A stretch of 64,000 bases of DNA from Bin87 sp965204905. Lineage in GTDB: Bacteria > Chloroflexota > Dehalococcoidia > Lucifugimonadales > UBA3495. Each line of letters opens with the position of its first letter. Positions within the stretch are counted from its first letter, which is position 1. The translations under genes were made by a program, and so were the position numbers. Location of the stretch: assembly GCA_965204905.1 (NCBI GenBank), contig OZ242042.1, positions 1,054,001-1,118,000 of the forward strand. Reading direction: 5' to 3'. Below the pieces are notes generated by a model that did no database searches, was not told the DNA's origin, and saw nothing but the letters and a program-made list of their open reading frames with translations. Positions 26,371 through 35,415 of the stretch are shown here, piece after piece.

Positions 26371-26731
26371 CTAACGGTATGGGTTGGGGCCGGAAATCGT
26401 TACCCACTCGAACGTGTACTCGCCCCATCCTTCGGCTTCATACTCGGCGCAAGCTTCAGCCATGGCATCGTCGGGGCGCAACGGAAATTCGCCCGGCGGG
26501 TAATCTGACAAGTGGCATTGGATGGCGTCCTTAATCATCTCTAAGTGCTTCTTCGCGGGTTCGGCCATCGGTAGCGCAGCCCACTGCCGGACAGTCGGCT
26601 CCCCACCGCCAATCGCCGTTAAAATCCTCCCCGTCGTAGTAGGAGACCAGAACTTGAAAGGTGCCTACATCCTCAATATCATCCGATGCAGCGTCGTCTT
26701 GCTGTGGCGCGTGGGTGTTGGCGGTTGTCAT
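26371..26731 (-). pseudogene. hicB: HicB-like antitoxin, frameshifted
   Basis: From ATG 26731 (GGAGG upstream) the frame reads a HicB N-terminal half (FQVLVSYYDGED, then ADCPAVGCATDGRTREEAL) and hits a stop at 26531. The expected continuation (EMIKDAIQCHLSDYP) is in the next frame. One base change near 26535-26550 would join them. It is a real frameshift or a sequence error. Confidence 0.6.
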
Positions 26732-26867
26732 CGCTGATTGACCTCCATTCTGCTGGTCAGAGAGTAGCACGGGCACGGTTATTGGTGAAAGATGGCGATC
26801 TATGCAGCGAGCGTTTTGTCACGATTTTTAGTATAATAAAAGACACTAATAAGTTTTAGAAGTTGTT

Positions 26868-27527
26868 TTGCCGACCATCGCTATTTTGGCCGCCCAGCGG
26901 AACGGCCACCATCCCGACCTAGGAATCCGCGCGGTTGAGTCGGCCGGCGGTGAAACGAGCATAGCCCAGGTATCGGTTGGCTTGGACGCACTGGACGGGG
27001 CCGGGGGATTGCTGGTTTCCGACACGGGTTTTGATGACGCCGGGACGGATGCCGGCGCACTAGCGCTGCTGGAGGCGGCGCTGGCGATGGATATGCCCAC
27101 GCTGCTGACCGGCAAAGGGATGTACCTGCTCAACGCGAGTTTCGGCGGGGGTGCGCCATCGAGAATGGTTGGGTCCGCCGGTGATGAAAGCGCTACGGCA
27201 TCGGGCCGGGAAGCCAGGCGTCAGATCTATCTTTCGCCCGGTTCCAAGATGGCGGCAATCATCGGAAGCGCGGGGATGTTCCGGGTGGTATCGGGAGCGT
27301 GGAATGATCGTCTGGCGCTGCGGGAGCCGCAAAGGGCGGAACGGTTGATGTCGATTGCGTACCAACTGGACGATGGCGTGATCGAGGGCCTGGAAAGCAA
27401 GGAACACAGCTGGGTAATCGGCTTGCAGTTTTTGCCGGAACGATTTGAGGAAGTGCCGGCCAGTTTTAACAGCCTGTTCCTGGGGTTGGTGGAACGGGCC
27501 GACGAGTTTAGCGTTGGAGTGAGGTAG
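26868..27527 (+). CDS. Class I glutamine-amidotransferase-like protein lacking catalytic residues
   Basis: The 219-residue product resembles the peptidase C26/PuuD-type fold: GMYLLNASFGG matches the G-C-R-G-x-Q-x-x-N-x-x-x-GG nucleophile elbow, and GLQFLPERFEE matches G-x-Q-x-HPE. The nucleophile Cys is absent and the catalytic His is Leu, so it is probably not a hydrolase. The start is TTG 26868; TATAAT at 26832-26837 is a likely -10. It lies directly upstream of gyrA but is separated from it by a repeat. Confidence 0.6.
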   Translation: MPTIAILAAQRNGHHPDLGIRAVESAGGETSIAQVSVGLDALDGAGGLLVSDTGFDDAGTDAGALALLEAALAMDMPTLLTGKGMYLLNASFGGGAPSRMVGSAGDESATASGREARRQIYLSPGSKMAAIIGSAGMFRVVSGAWNDRLALREPQRAERLMSIAYQLDDGVIEGLESKEHSWVIGLQFLPERFEEVPASFNSLFLGLVERADEFSVGVR

Positions 27528-27542
27528 TTGGGCAGAATATCA

Positions 27543-27578
27543 CCCTCACCCCAGCCCTCTCCCATCAAGGGAGAGGGG
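27543..27578. repeat. CCCTCTCCC/GGGAGAGGG dispersed hairpin
   Basis: This is the third copy of the family (others at 17875 and 19791). It lies about 30 bp before gyrA. Confidence 0.8.
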
Positions 27579-27609
27579 GCAGAGCGTAGAGTATAAGGAG
27601 AACCGAACG

Positions 27610-30336
27610 ATGACCACAGCACCCCCACCGCAAACCGGCGGCGACTTCACTCCGCGTCCCATTCAAGACGAGATGCGCGAGTCGTATTTGTCGTACGCGA
27701 TGTCGGTCATCGTATCCCGGGCGTTGCCCGACGCGCGGGACGGGTTGAAGCCGGTGCAGCGGCGAATCCTGTACGCCATGCACGACATGGGGATACGCCC
27801 CGGCAGCCAGTACCGGAAGAGCGCGCGGATCGTGGGCGAGGTGCTGGGCAAATTCCATCCTCACGGCGACGGGTCGGTGTATGACGCGCTGGTGCGGATG
27901 GCGCAGCCGTTCACGATGCGCGCGCCGCTGATTGACGGGCAGGGCAACTTCGGCAGCATTGACGGCGACCCGCCGGCGGCGATGCGCTACACCGAGGCGC
28001 GACTGACCGCAATTGCGGACGAAATGCTGGCGGACATTGACCAGCAAACCGTTGATTTTTCGGACAACTTCGACGACTCCATCAAGGAGCCGCAGGTTCT
28101 GCCGTCCAGAATGCCCAACCTGCTGGTGAACGGTTCGTCCGGCATCGCGGTGGGAATGGCGACCAACATGCCGCCGCACAACCTGGGGGAGATCTGCGAC
28201 GCGGTTTGCCACGTGATTGATCATCCGAACTGCGACGTTGACCAACTCATGGCAATCGTGCCGGGGCCGGATTTCCCGACTCACGGGCGCATTCGCGGCG
28301 TGTCCGGCATCAGGGACATGTACGCCACCGGACGCGGACGGGTGGTGATGGAGGCGGTGACCGAGATTGAAGAGATGCGCAACAATCGCCAGCGCATCGT
28401 GGTTAGCGAACTGCCTTTCCAGGTCAACAAGGCGAACCTGGTGGAGAAGATCGCCGGGCTGGTGCGGGACAAGACGCTGGTGGGGATCACGGAGATACGC
28501 GACGAATCGGACCGTCGGGGCATCCGCGTGGTGATTGAGCTCTCCCGCAACGCGCAGGCGACGGTGATTCTCAACAATCTGTACAAGCGCACGGCGCTAC
28601 GCCAGACGTTCAACGCAATAATGCTGGCGTTGGTGGACGGGCAGCCGCAGGAATTGTCGCTGAAGGACCTGATTCGCAACTTCGTCCTGCACCGGGAAGA
28701 AGTCATCCGGCGGCGGACGGAGTACCAGTTGGGGCGGGCCCGGGACCGGGCGCACATCGTTGAAGGTCTGCTCAAGGCGTTGGACGCAATCGACGCGATC
28801 ATCGAGACCATCCGCAACAGCCAGGACGTGGAGACGGCGCGCAACAACCTGGTGCAGGAGTTTGACCTCACGGAGATCCAGGCGCAGGCCATCCTGGACA
28901 TGCAACTGCGCCGGCTGGCTGCCCTGGAACGGCAGCGGTTGGACGAAGAATACAACGACCTGCTGGCGACGATAGCCCAGTTGGAAGACCTGTTGCAGAA
29001 TCCGCAGAAGATTCGCAACGAAATCAAGAGGGAAACCCGCGAGGTGAAGCGCAAGCACGCAGACGGCCGGCGCACGGTGATCATCGCAGAGGAATTGCAG
29101 GAGCAGTCCATCGAGCAGTTCATCGTCCAGGAAGACGTTGTGGTCACGCTGAGCCAGCGCGGCTACATCAAGCGGGTGCCCATCAACACCTACCGCAACC
29201 AGCGGCGCGGCGGCAAGGGAGTGCGCGGAGCGAACAACCGGGACGACGACGCAGTGATGCAGATTGCGGTGGTCAACACCCATGACCAATTGCTCTTCTT
29301 TACCAATAAGGGCCGAGTGTATCCGCTGAACGTGTACGAAACGCCCAACGACACGGGACGGACGGCGCGGGGCACGCTGCTGGTGAACCTGATACCGCTG
29401 CAACCGGGTGAGCAGGTGCAAACCATGCTGCCGGCCAGCCGGGACGAATACAACCATTTATACGTGTTCGCCACTCGCAACGGGCGCGTGAACGCGCTAC
29501 GTCCCGGCCAACTGCAAAACTTGAGGAAATCCGGCCTGATCGCAATGAAAATACAGGATGGCGACGAAATGATCGCCGTTCGCCCGGTCACTGGCGATGC
29601 ATCAATTATCCTGGTGACCGAACAGGGACAGGCGTTGCTGTGTCCGGTCAGCAGCATCCCGGAGCGCAACCGCAACGCGGCCGGCGTGATCGGCATGAAG
29701 TTCAAGGACGAGTTCAGCGGTAAGGATCGCGTGGTGGCGATGGACGTGGTGATCAATCCGGAGGACGAGTTCCTGTTGGTGGTGAGCGAAAAGGGCTACG
29801 GCAAGGCCACTCCGCTGTATAACAGCAAAGGAGAGGCGGTGTATCGCGAGACTAACCGGGGCGGGATGGGCGTCAAAACCTTCGCCGTGGATCAGGGCGA
29901 CAAGCCCACCGGTCCAGTGGTGGACGCCAAAGTCGTTACGTCGGCGGAAATGAATGAGGAAGAAGGCCACGAGGTATTCATTATTTCCGCGCAGGGCCAG
30001 GTAGTCAGGATAGATTTGGCAGAGGTCAAGGTGGTGAACACCCGCCAAACCAAGGGAGTCATCATCTGGCGGGAACGCAGCGGGGACGACAGCGTGGTGT
30101 CTATCTACTGCTTCCGGGCGAATGACTACAGCCAAGAAGACCCGACGCGGCAGAATGAGACGGCGCCGGCAGGTTCCGCTCTGGCAGAAGCCGAAGCCGT
30201 GGCGGCGGTGGCGGACAGCCAGTACGACGATGATGAAGAGTCGGAGTTGGATCAGGCAGAACTGCCGGACGACTCCGATGAAGGCGATGAGGACGAGCCC
30301 GAAACGCCGATGAATGGACAGGGTACGCTGTTGTGA
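27610..30336 (+). CDS. gyrA: DNA gyrase subunit A
   Basis: The product has 908 residues. RYTEAR carries the DNA-cleaving Tyr127. The quinolone region reads KFHPHGDGSVYDALVRM, with Gly88 at the position of E. coli Ser83. QRRGGKG is the GyrA box that distinguishes gyrase from topoisomerase IV. Six beta-pinwheel blades follow, and the C-terminal ~55 residues are strongly acidic. It supercoils DNA with GyrB, which is not in this window. AAGGAG precedes the ATG. Confidence 0.97.
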   Translation: MTTAPPPQTGGDFTPRPIQDEMRESYLSYAMSVIVSRALPDARDGLKPVQRRILYAMHDMGIRPGSQYRKSARIVGEVLGKFHPHGDGSVYDALVRMAQPFTMRAPLIDGQGNFGSIDGDPPAAMRYTEARLTAIADEMLADIDQQTVDFSDNFDDSIKEPQVLPSRMPNLLVNGSSGIAVGMATNMPPHNLGEICDAVCHVIDHPNCDVDQLMAIVPGPDFPTHGRIRGVSGIRDMYATGRGRVVMEAVTEIEEMRNNRQRIVVSELPFQVNKANLVEKIAGLVRDKTLVGITEIRDESDRRGIRVVIELSRNAQATVILNNLYKRTALRQTFNAIMLALVDGQPQELSLKDLIRNFVLHREEVIRRRTEYQLGRARDRAHIVEGLLKALDAIDAIIETIRNSQDVETARNNLVQEFDLTEIQAQAILDMQLRRLAALERQRLDEEYNDLLATIAQLEDLLQNPQKIRNEIKRETREVKRKHADGRRTVIIAEELQEQSIEQFIVQEDVVVTLSQRGYIKRVPINTYRNQRRGGKGVRGANNRDDDAVMQIAVVNTHDQLLFFTNKGRVYPLNVYETPNDTGRTARGTLLVNLIPLQPGEQVQTMLPASRDEYNHLYVFATRNGRVNALRPGQLQNLRKSGLIAMKIQDGDEMIAVRPVTGDASIILVTEQGQALLCPVSSIPERNRNAAGVIGMKFKDEFSGKDRVVAMDVVINPEDEFLLVVSEKGYGKATPLYNSKGEAVYRETNRGGMGVKTFAVDQGDKPTGPVVDAKVVTSAEMNEEEGHEVFIISAQGQVVRIDLAEVKVVNTRQTKGVIIWRERSGDDSVVSIYCFRANDYSQEDPTRQNETAPAGSALAEAEAVAAVADSQYDDDEESELDQAELPDDSDEGDEDEPETPMNGQGTLL

Positions 30337-30371
30337 CCTCGTTGTAAGGTACAATAGCGGCGATTGTTCGC

Positions 30372-30968
30372 ATGGAGAATCGCCACAACAATACGGGCCT
30401 GAAAGCGGTGACGTTGAGGGCGGTTGCGCGAGGCGCGCGATGGCTGCTACTGCTGACGGCGTTGTACGTGATCGCGTTATCACTGCCGAGGTTAGAAGTT
30501 TGGCCGGACAGTTGGAAAATATTTAGCAGCGGTTTCATACAGAACCGCATTGGCGTTGCAGATGAAATTGTAATCTGCATCGCTTTGGCATCTCTGGTTT
30601 TGAGCTATTGGGGAGTCAGGGAAGGCAAAGAATCGGCGACGGATTTGGCCAGAATGGCCGGTTTCCTGTCCGGACTACCTTGGGCAGTCACGCTGATGGA
30701 CTGGGTGGCCAAAGGAGCTGTAATAATGTTCAAGACAATCAGGCAAAGGGCCATGGACATGATACGTGAAGAGGCCCGTGCTGAGGGGTTGGAACAGGGT
30801 TTGGAGGAAGGGTTGGAGCAGGGGTTAGAGCAGGGGTTAGAGCGTGGGTTGGAGCAGGGTCGTGCGGAGGAAGCAGCCAAGTGGCGAGCCTGGTGGGAAC
30901 GCCGTGTCGCTTCCAAGCCGGACCTGCTGGACGACAATGATCCGCCGCCGGCACCGCCGGCAAAGTGA
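30372..30968 (+). CDS. Membrane protein with EGLEQ-type repeat tail
   Basis: The 198-residue product has two N-terminal hydrophobic segments (WLLLLTALYVIALSL and IVICIALASLVLSYWG). A helical tail follows with about five tandem four-residue units of the form GLEQ/GLEE, then a Pro-rich end. Such Glu/Gly/Leu repeats are common tails in multicopy bacterial families. The function is not recognised. The tandem DNA repeat at 30790-30860 could vary in copy number by slippage. Confidence 0.6.
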   Translation: MENRHNNTGLKAVTLRAVARGARWLLLLTALYVIALSLPRLEVWPDSWKIFSSGFIQNRIGVADEIVICIALASLVLSYWGVREGKESATDLARMAGFLSGLPWAVTLMDWVAKGAVIMFKTIRQRAMDMIREEARAEGLEQGLEEGLEQGLEQGLERGLEQGRAEEAAKWRAWWERRVASKPDLLDDNDPPPAPPAK

Positions 30969-30983
30969 AACAGGATTGCTACT

Positions 30984-31664
30984 ATGCAGCTAGTAATGGT
31001 GCATGGCTCCGGCCAGAACGAACTCACCTATCACTATCAGACCGCGGAATTCGCTGAGGCCGACGCGGTGAACTTGCCGGGGCACCCTGATGGCGAGCCG
31101 AAGGATAGCATCGGCGGCTACGTGGACTGGCTTCGGGAGTATGGTCAGGGTAAGGGATACCCGCCCTTCGTGCTGTTCGGGCACTCCATGGGAGGGGCGA
31201 TTGCGCTGGACTATGCGCTGCGGTTTCCCGAAGACCTGGCCGGCTTGGTGCTGATCGGAACGGGGGCGCGCCTGCGAGTTCATCCGGACTACCTGAACCG
31301 CTGCCTGGACGATGCGCAGTGGCGGGCGGAGGCGCCGGGGTATTACGAGGCGATCAACCGTGAACTGGCGCCGCAACTGGCGGAACGGGCGTTGCAGTCC
31401 GGGCCGATGGTGGAGCACAACGATCTGGCGTGCTGCGACAAGTTCGACGTGATGGAACGGGTCAAAGAGATTTCCATACCGTCCCTGGTGATCGTGGGGG
31501 CCGACGACGTGATGACGCCGGTGCGATACGCGGAGTATCTGGGCCGGGAGTTGCAGGACGCCGAAGTGGTGGTGGTGCCGAATTCAGGCCATTTTGTTAC
31601 TTTAGAGCAGCCGGAAGCAGTCAACGGGGCAGTGGCGCGGTTTCTGGAGCGACTGGGAGGATAA
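30984..31664 (+). CDS. Alpha/beta-hydrolase
   Basis: The 226-residue product has a nucleophile elbow GHSMGG with the catalytic Ser near residue 69, an oxyanion H-G-S-G segment at the N-terminus, an acid in VGADDVMTP and a His in NSGHFV. It is a single-domain hydrolase of the carboxylesterase/lipase type; the substrate is unknown. It starts 15 bp after the previous gene. Confidence 0.88.
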   Translation: MQLVMVHGSGQNELTYHYQTAEFAEADAVNLPGHPDGEPKDSIGGYVDWLREYGQGKGYPPFVLFGHSMGGAIALDYALRFPEDLAGLVLIGTGARLRVHPDYLNRCLDDAQWRAEAPGYYEAINRELAPQLAERALQSGPMVEHNDLACCDKFDVMERVKEISIPSLVIVGADDVMTPVRYAEYLGRELQDAEVVVVPNSGHFVTLEQPEAVNGAVARFLERLGG

Positions 31665-31748
31665 CGCCGCAGCGCAACATCCTCTTTCGCTCCGGCCGAT
31701 GCTGGTATTATGTGGCCATCCACGACGGTGACTGCCGCATAACCAGCG

Positions 31749-33965
31749 ATGACTAACCAAGCGTACACGCCCGATACCCTCCGATTGGCAGCTTCCCTTG
31801 AAGCGTTCTATGCCGGACATTCCGATGCTGAAGGGTTGCCGGTAGCTCACAGGGTGGCGATGGTCGCGGCGGATTTGCTGCCCCACTCACCGGGCGCGGA
31901 CTCTGCCGTAGTCGACGTGGCGGCATTATTTCACGTGGTCGGAAGAATCGGCGACGCGGCGCGGGCTGAGGCGTCGGCCACCGTCGCAATGGCCTGGCTG
32001 AGGGGGGCCGGCGCACCGGACTGGTTTGTGGAATCGACCCGCTCCGCCATATTGGGAGCCTGGGCAGTCGGCGCCCCATCCGCCAATGGGAGGTTGCTTC
32101 GGCATGCCGCGCAACTGGACCTGGTCAGCGTGGAGCGGCACGCGGACTACCTCAAGGATGTTCCTGCTGGGGCCGGGGCGAGGGCGACGTACCTGTTCGA
32201 ATATCGACGAGGGTATCTGACGCCAGCGTTGCAATTGGGAGCGCAGTTGACTATGGCGGCGGCGTCCGAGATTTACCGGGACAGGATGTCAAGGCTGGCA
32301 GAATGGCTGGACGATCAAGACGCCAGCCTGGTCCCCGCGGATTGGAGGCGGCTTGCAGAGGTGGCGGACATTGAACGTGGGGTGGAACGGCTGCTGGAAG
32401 GTGAGGACCCGGCGTTGGTGCGCTCGGAGATGCCCCAGGGAGGACTGCCGTATGCGGAGTACCGGGGCCGACAGAGGACGATCATTGCCGGTAGCCACGA
32501 GCGTATCCTGGAGCTGACGCACGACAGGGTTGAAGCGTCGCGGAACGTGGCGGCGGAAAAGTACCTGGAGAGCGACACCATTCACAAGCCGGCGGTGGAG
32601 GAAAACCTGTTTGTCGGCGCTCGGCGCAAGGCGCGACAGTTGGGGCTTTCCACTGAAACGGCGGAAGACATAGCCCGTCTGCTTTTGTCCAACGCGCGAG
32701 AGGTGCAGGAACGGACGCTGAATGACATAGCGCAACGCCTGAGCCGGCTGCACGGCCAGATACTTGATGCCGACTCGCCGGAGACACGGACGGAAGAGGC
32801 GGACATAGCGATCCCTTCTCTGGTAGTACGCACCGGCGACCAGCCATTGGCCCGTGAGAACGAGTTGATCAAGGAGTTGCGGGTTACGGGCCTGAACGAG
32901 GCGTATCCGGAGCAGCGGGCGAGGTTCGCGCAGTGGTTTGAGGCGCCGCATCCCTACATACTGACCGGGCAGATCGTGGGCAGCCGGGACGCTGACCTGT
33001 TCATGCAAGCGCTGGCAGACGGCGAGCGGTGCAAGGTGGTAGCGGCGATGACCACCGACGGGCTGATGCACCTGGGGGATGGCGCGCTGGGGAACCTGCT
33101 GATCTATTTCCAGTCGTTGGGGGCTGAGATTTCATTGGGTTTCCGCGATGAATCCGGTTCACTGGAGGAAGCGCGGCGGGGCATGTTGGACAGGCTGTTG
33201 GCGTTGGCTGCGGCCGGCCTCGATTTGGACCGGACTGATGCGTACCTGCAACTGGACCGATCCGCAGTGGTGGAGAGCGCTTTCGAGCTGGGGCGAGCGA
33301 CCCCGTTAAGCGTGCTGAATTCGGCGCTGGGGCTGCGGTTGAGCAGCAGCGTCACCGACACCTTTCTGCCCTTGTTGCGCCTGGCTGACATTCTGCACAT
33401 CCAGCAGCCTGAACTGGGCGGGCCGTGTCGGACGCTGGTGATCGACGGCATCGGTGGGGACGTGTACGTGCGGATGGCGCGGAACATCGCTGACCGATTC
33501 GGCTTCGTCAAGCCGTCGGCGCTGTACCTGCGGCCGATGCGCAATTTGACGACCTATGACGATCCGGCGACGGGCAGCGCGGTTGAGGTAATGACCAACG
33601 CAGTGCCCCAGGGCCGTATCGCGTATGAAGACTCTGCGGAGGACGTCCGTCGAAAGATCGGGAGGGCGTACACCGGCGGCCGGCGGACGCTGGAGGAGCA
33701 GCGTAAGCTGGGCGGCAACCCGGACCCTCGGGTTTGCAGCGTGTCGAGCCTGCACGCCATTCACTGCACGCCGGACGGGGATGCCTACGCTGCGCTGCAA
33801 GAGCGGTGTCGCTCGGGGGATTTGCTCTGCGGTGAGTGCAAGGCGTCGGCGATGGACAAACTGCTAGAATATTTGGCAGAGCATCGACAGTTGCGCGAGA
33901 ATCTTCCAGATAGCACAGTCAGGAAAGCCAAAGGTTTGGCTAGAATGTCGTCAGTGGGGGATTGA
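31749..33965 (+). CDS. Multidomain protein: degenerate HD + chorismate-mutase-like + TrpRS-like domains
   Basis: The product has 738 residues. Residues ~30-110 look like an HD domain, with H34 present but the H-D pair reading H62-V63. Residues ~248-325 follow the all-helical AroQ chorismate mutase pattern (LELTHDRVEASRNVAAEK, ending NAREVQE), with the R-E pair before the second helix replaced by V-E. Residues ~370-738 resemble archaeal/eukaryotic-type tryptophanyl-tRNA synthetase: HLGD for HIGH, an ATGSAVEV stretch where KMSAS is expected, then IGRAYTGGRRTLEEQRKLGG. All three active sites look impaired, suggesting a binding or regulatory role, perhaps sensing aromatic amino acids. It lies just upstream of the true trpS, with two tiny membrane genes between. 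Confidence 0.7.
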   Translation: MTNQAYTPDTLRLAASLEAFYAGHSDAEGLPVAHRVAMVAADLLPHSPGADSAVVDVAALFHVVGRIGDAARAEASATVAMAWLRGAGAPDWFVESTRSAILGAWAVGAPSANGRLLRHAAQLDLVSVERHADYLKDVPAGAGARATYLFEYRRGYLTPALQLGAQLTMAAASEIYRDRMSRLAEWLDDQDASLVPADWRRLAEVADIERGVERLLEGEDPALVRSEMPQGGLPYAEYRGRQRTIIAGSHERILELTHDRVEASRNVAAEKYLESDTIHKPAVEENLFVGARRKARQLGLSTETAEDIARLLLSNAREVQERTLNDIAQRLSRLHGQILDADSPETRTEEADIAIPSLVVRTGDQPLARENELIKELRVTGLNEAYPEQRARFAQWFEAPHPYILTGQIVGSRDADLFMQALADGERCKVVAAMTTDGLMHLGDGALGNLLIYFQSLGAEISLGFRDESGSLEEARRGMLDRLLALAAAGLDLDRTDAYLQLDRSAVVESAFELGRATPLSVLNSALGLRLSSSVTDTFLPLLRLADILHIQQPELGGPCRTLVIDGIGGDVYVRMARNIADRFGFVKPSALYLRPMRNLTTYDDPATGSAVEVMTNAVPQGRIAYEDSAEDVRRKIGRAYTGGRRTLEEQRKLGGNPDPRVCSVSSLHAIHCTPDGDAYAALQERCRSGDLLCGECKASAMDKLLEYLAEHRQLRENLPDSTVRKAKGLARMSSVGD

Positions 33966-33967
33966 CC

Positions 33968-34135
33968 ATGAAAGAATTTTTCCTCAACCACATTTGCACG
34001 ACGCCACCCTATACAGTATCAGCGTGCGAGTACCAGTACATGGTATTCACAACCGTAGGACTGTGCATACTGATTGGTGGCGCCGCCATGCTGACGGCTG
34101 CAATGATTTACCGACATAAAAAGAGAGCCCTATGA
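33968..34135 (+). CDS. Tiny membrane protein
   Basis: The 55-residue product is MKEFFLNHIC, then a polar stretch with Cys, then a single transmembrane helix (VGLCILIGGAAMLTAAMIY) and a basic tail RHKKRAL. The gene begins 2 bp after the stop of the TrpRS-like gene and overlaps the next small gene by four bases (ATGA), so it is probably translated by coupling. The family is not recognised. Confidence 0.5.
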   Translation: MKEFFLNHICTTPPYTVSACEYQYMVFTTVGLCILIGGAAMLTAAMIYRHKKRAL

Positions 34136-34317
34136 CGGCGGTGACACTCTACGCTCTGTTTGTAATGGCCATCGCCGCTGCCGGCGCGATCTGTTATGAA
34201 CTTACGGAGCGAGCCACAGAGTTTTGGTGGAGGGTACTGTTCCGCACTTTCTCATGGTTCTGGATCGGCGTAGCCGGCATACTACTGTCCGGGTTCATAA
34301 AAACAGCCGGCCAGTAA
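34132..34317 (+). CDS. Tiny two-helix membrane protein
   Basis: The 61-residue product has two hydrophobic helices (LYALFVMAIAAAGAICY and WFWIGVAGILLSGF) joined by a charged loop. It overlaps the 55-residue gene upstream. It is co-directional with trpS 43 bp downstream. The function is unknown. Confidence 0.5.
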   Translation: MTAVTLYALFVMAIAAAGAICYELTERATEFWWRVLFRTFSWFWIGVAGILLSGFIKTAGQ

Positions 34318-34360
34318 TTCTTACCATGGACTCCGTACTCCTCACAGGAGATTTTTCAAA

Positions 34361-35377
34361 ATGGCAGACCAGCAACGCATTCTCACCGGCATGCGCCCCA
34401 CCGGGCAACTGCATCTTGGGCACTACCTGGGCGCGCTGGAGAACTGGATTCAGATGCAGCACGAGTACGAGTGCTTTTTCCTGATTGCCGACTACCAGGC
34501 GATGGGGGATCACCTGGACGACATTGGTTTGATCCAGCGGTCGGTGATCGAGGTGGCGACCGACTGGCTGGCCGTGGGTCTGGATCCGGAGAAGTCCGCA
34601 TTCGTAATACAAAGTTACGTTCCGGAGCATGCTGAGTTGACGATGTATTTCTCGATGCTGATGCCGCTGAATCAGCACCAGAAGAATCCCACTTTGCGCG
34701 CTGAAACGGAACAATTGGAAGCGGAGCACCAGAACATCACTTTGGGATTTTTCAATTATCCGATCAGCCAGGCGGCGGACATACTGCTGCCCAAGGCGCA
34801 TTTGGTGCCGGTGGGCGAGGACCAGGTGCCGCACATCGAGTACACGCGGAACGTGGCCCGGCGGTTCAACCGTCTGTATGGCGAGGTTTTTCCGGTGCCG
34901 CGGGCGCGGGTGGGCCGGGTGCCCAGGCTGGTGGGAACCGATGGCCAGGCAAAGATGAGCAAGAGCCTGAACAATACCATCTATCTGGCAGACGACCCCG
35001 AAGCGGTGGCCAATCGAGTGCGCCGTATGGTTACGGACATCACCGGGGAAAACCCGCGCCTGCGGGCCACGGATCCCGGCGTGGTGGAGTACAACCCGGC
35101 TTTCCTGTATCACGATTCCTTCAACGACAACCAAGATGAAGTGGCCGAGTTGAAGGAACGGTATGAGGCCGGAACGGTCAGCGACCGTGAGGTTAAGGAA
35201 AGGCTCACCGATGCCATCAACCGTTTTCTGGAACCCATCCGCGAGCGGAGGGCCTGGTACGAAGAGCACCCCGACTACGTGCGGGACGTGCTGGTGTCGG
35301 GTACGGAGCGTGAGCGGGCCATCGCACAGCAAACCATGGAGGACGTGCGGCAGGCAATGCAGGTGGTTTATACTTGA
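34361..35377 (+). CDS. trpS: Tryptophanyl-tRNA synthetase
   Basis: The product has 338 residues, normal for bacterial TrpRS. HLGH (residues 18-21) and KMSKS (~198-202) are intact class I signatures, and GEDQVPHIEYTRN is the tryptophan/ATP site loop. It charges tRNA(Trp). CAGGAG lies about 12 bases before ATG 34361. It lies downstream of the degenerate TrpRS-like protein, so the two may be functionally linked. Confidence 0.97.
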   Translation: MADQQRILTGMRPTGQLHLGHYLGALENWIQMQHEYECFFLIADYQAMGDHLDDIGLIQRSVIEVATDWLAVGLDPEKSAFVIQSYVPEHAELTMYFSMLMPLNQHQKNPTLRAETEQLEAEHQNITLGFFNYPISQAADILLPKAHLVPVGEDQVPHIEYTRNVARRFNRLYGEVFPVPRARVGRVPRLVGTDGQAKMSKSLNNTIYLADDPEAVANRVRRMVTDITGENPRLRATDPGVVEYNPAFLYHDSFNDNQDEVAELKERYEAGTVSDREVKERLTDAINRFLEPIRERRAWYEEHPDYVRDVLVSGTERERAIAQQTMEDVRQAMQVVYT

Positions 35378-35415
35378 TCGAGTAACCCGCTTGGCACGTG
35401 GGCATAGGCACCATC

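Noticed and set aside
28281..30483. Minus-strand frames of up to 293 codons opposite gyrA
   Set aside because: They are antisense shadows of a highly conserved gene.
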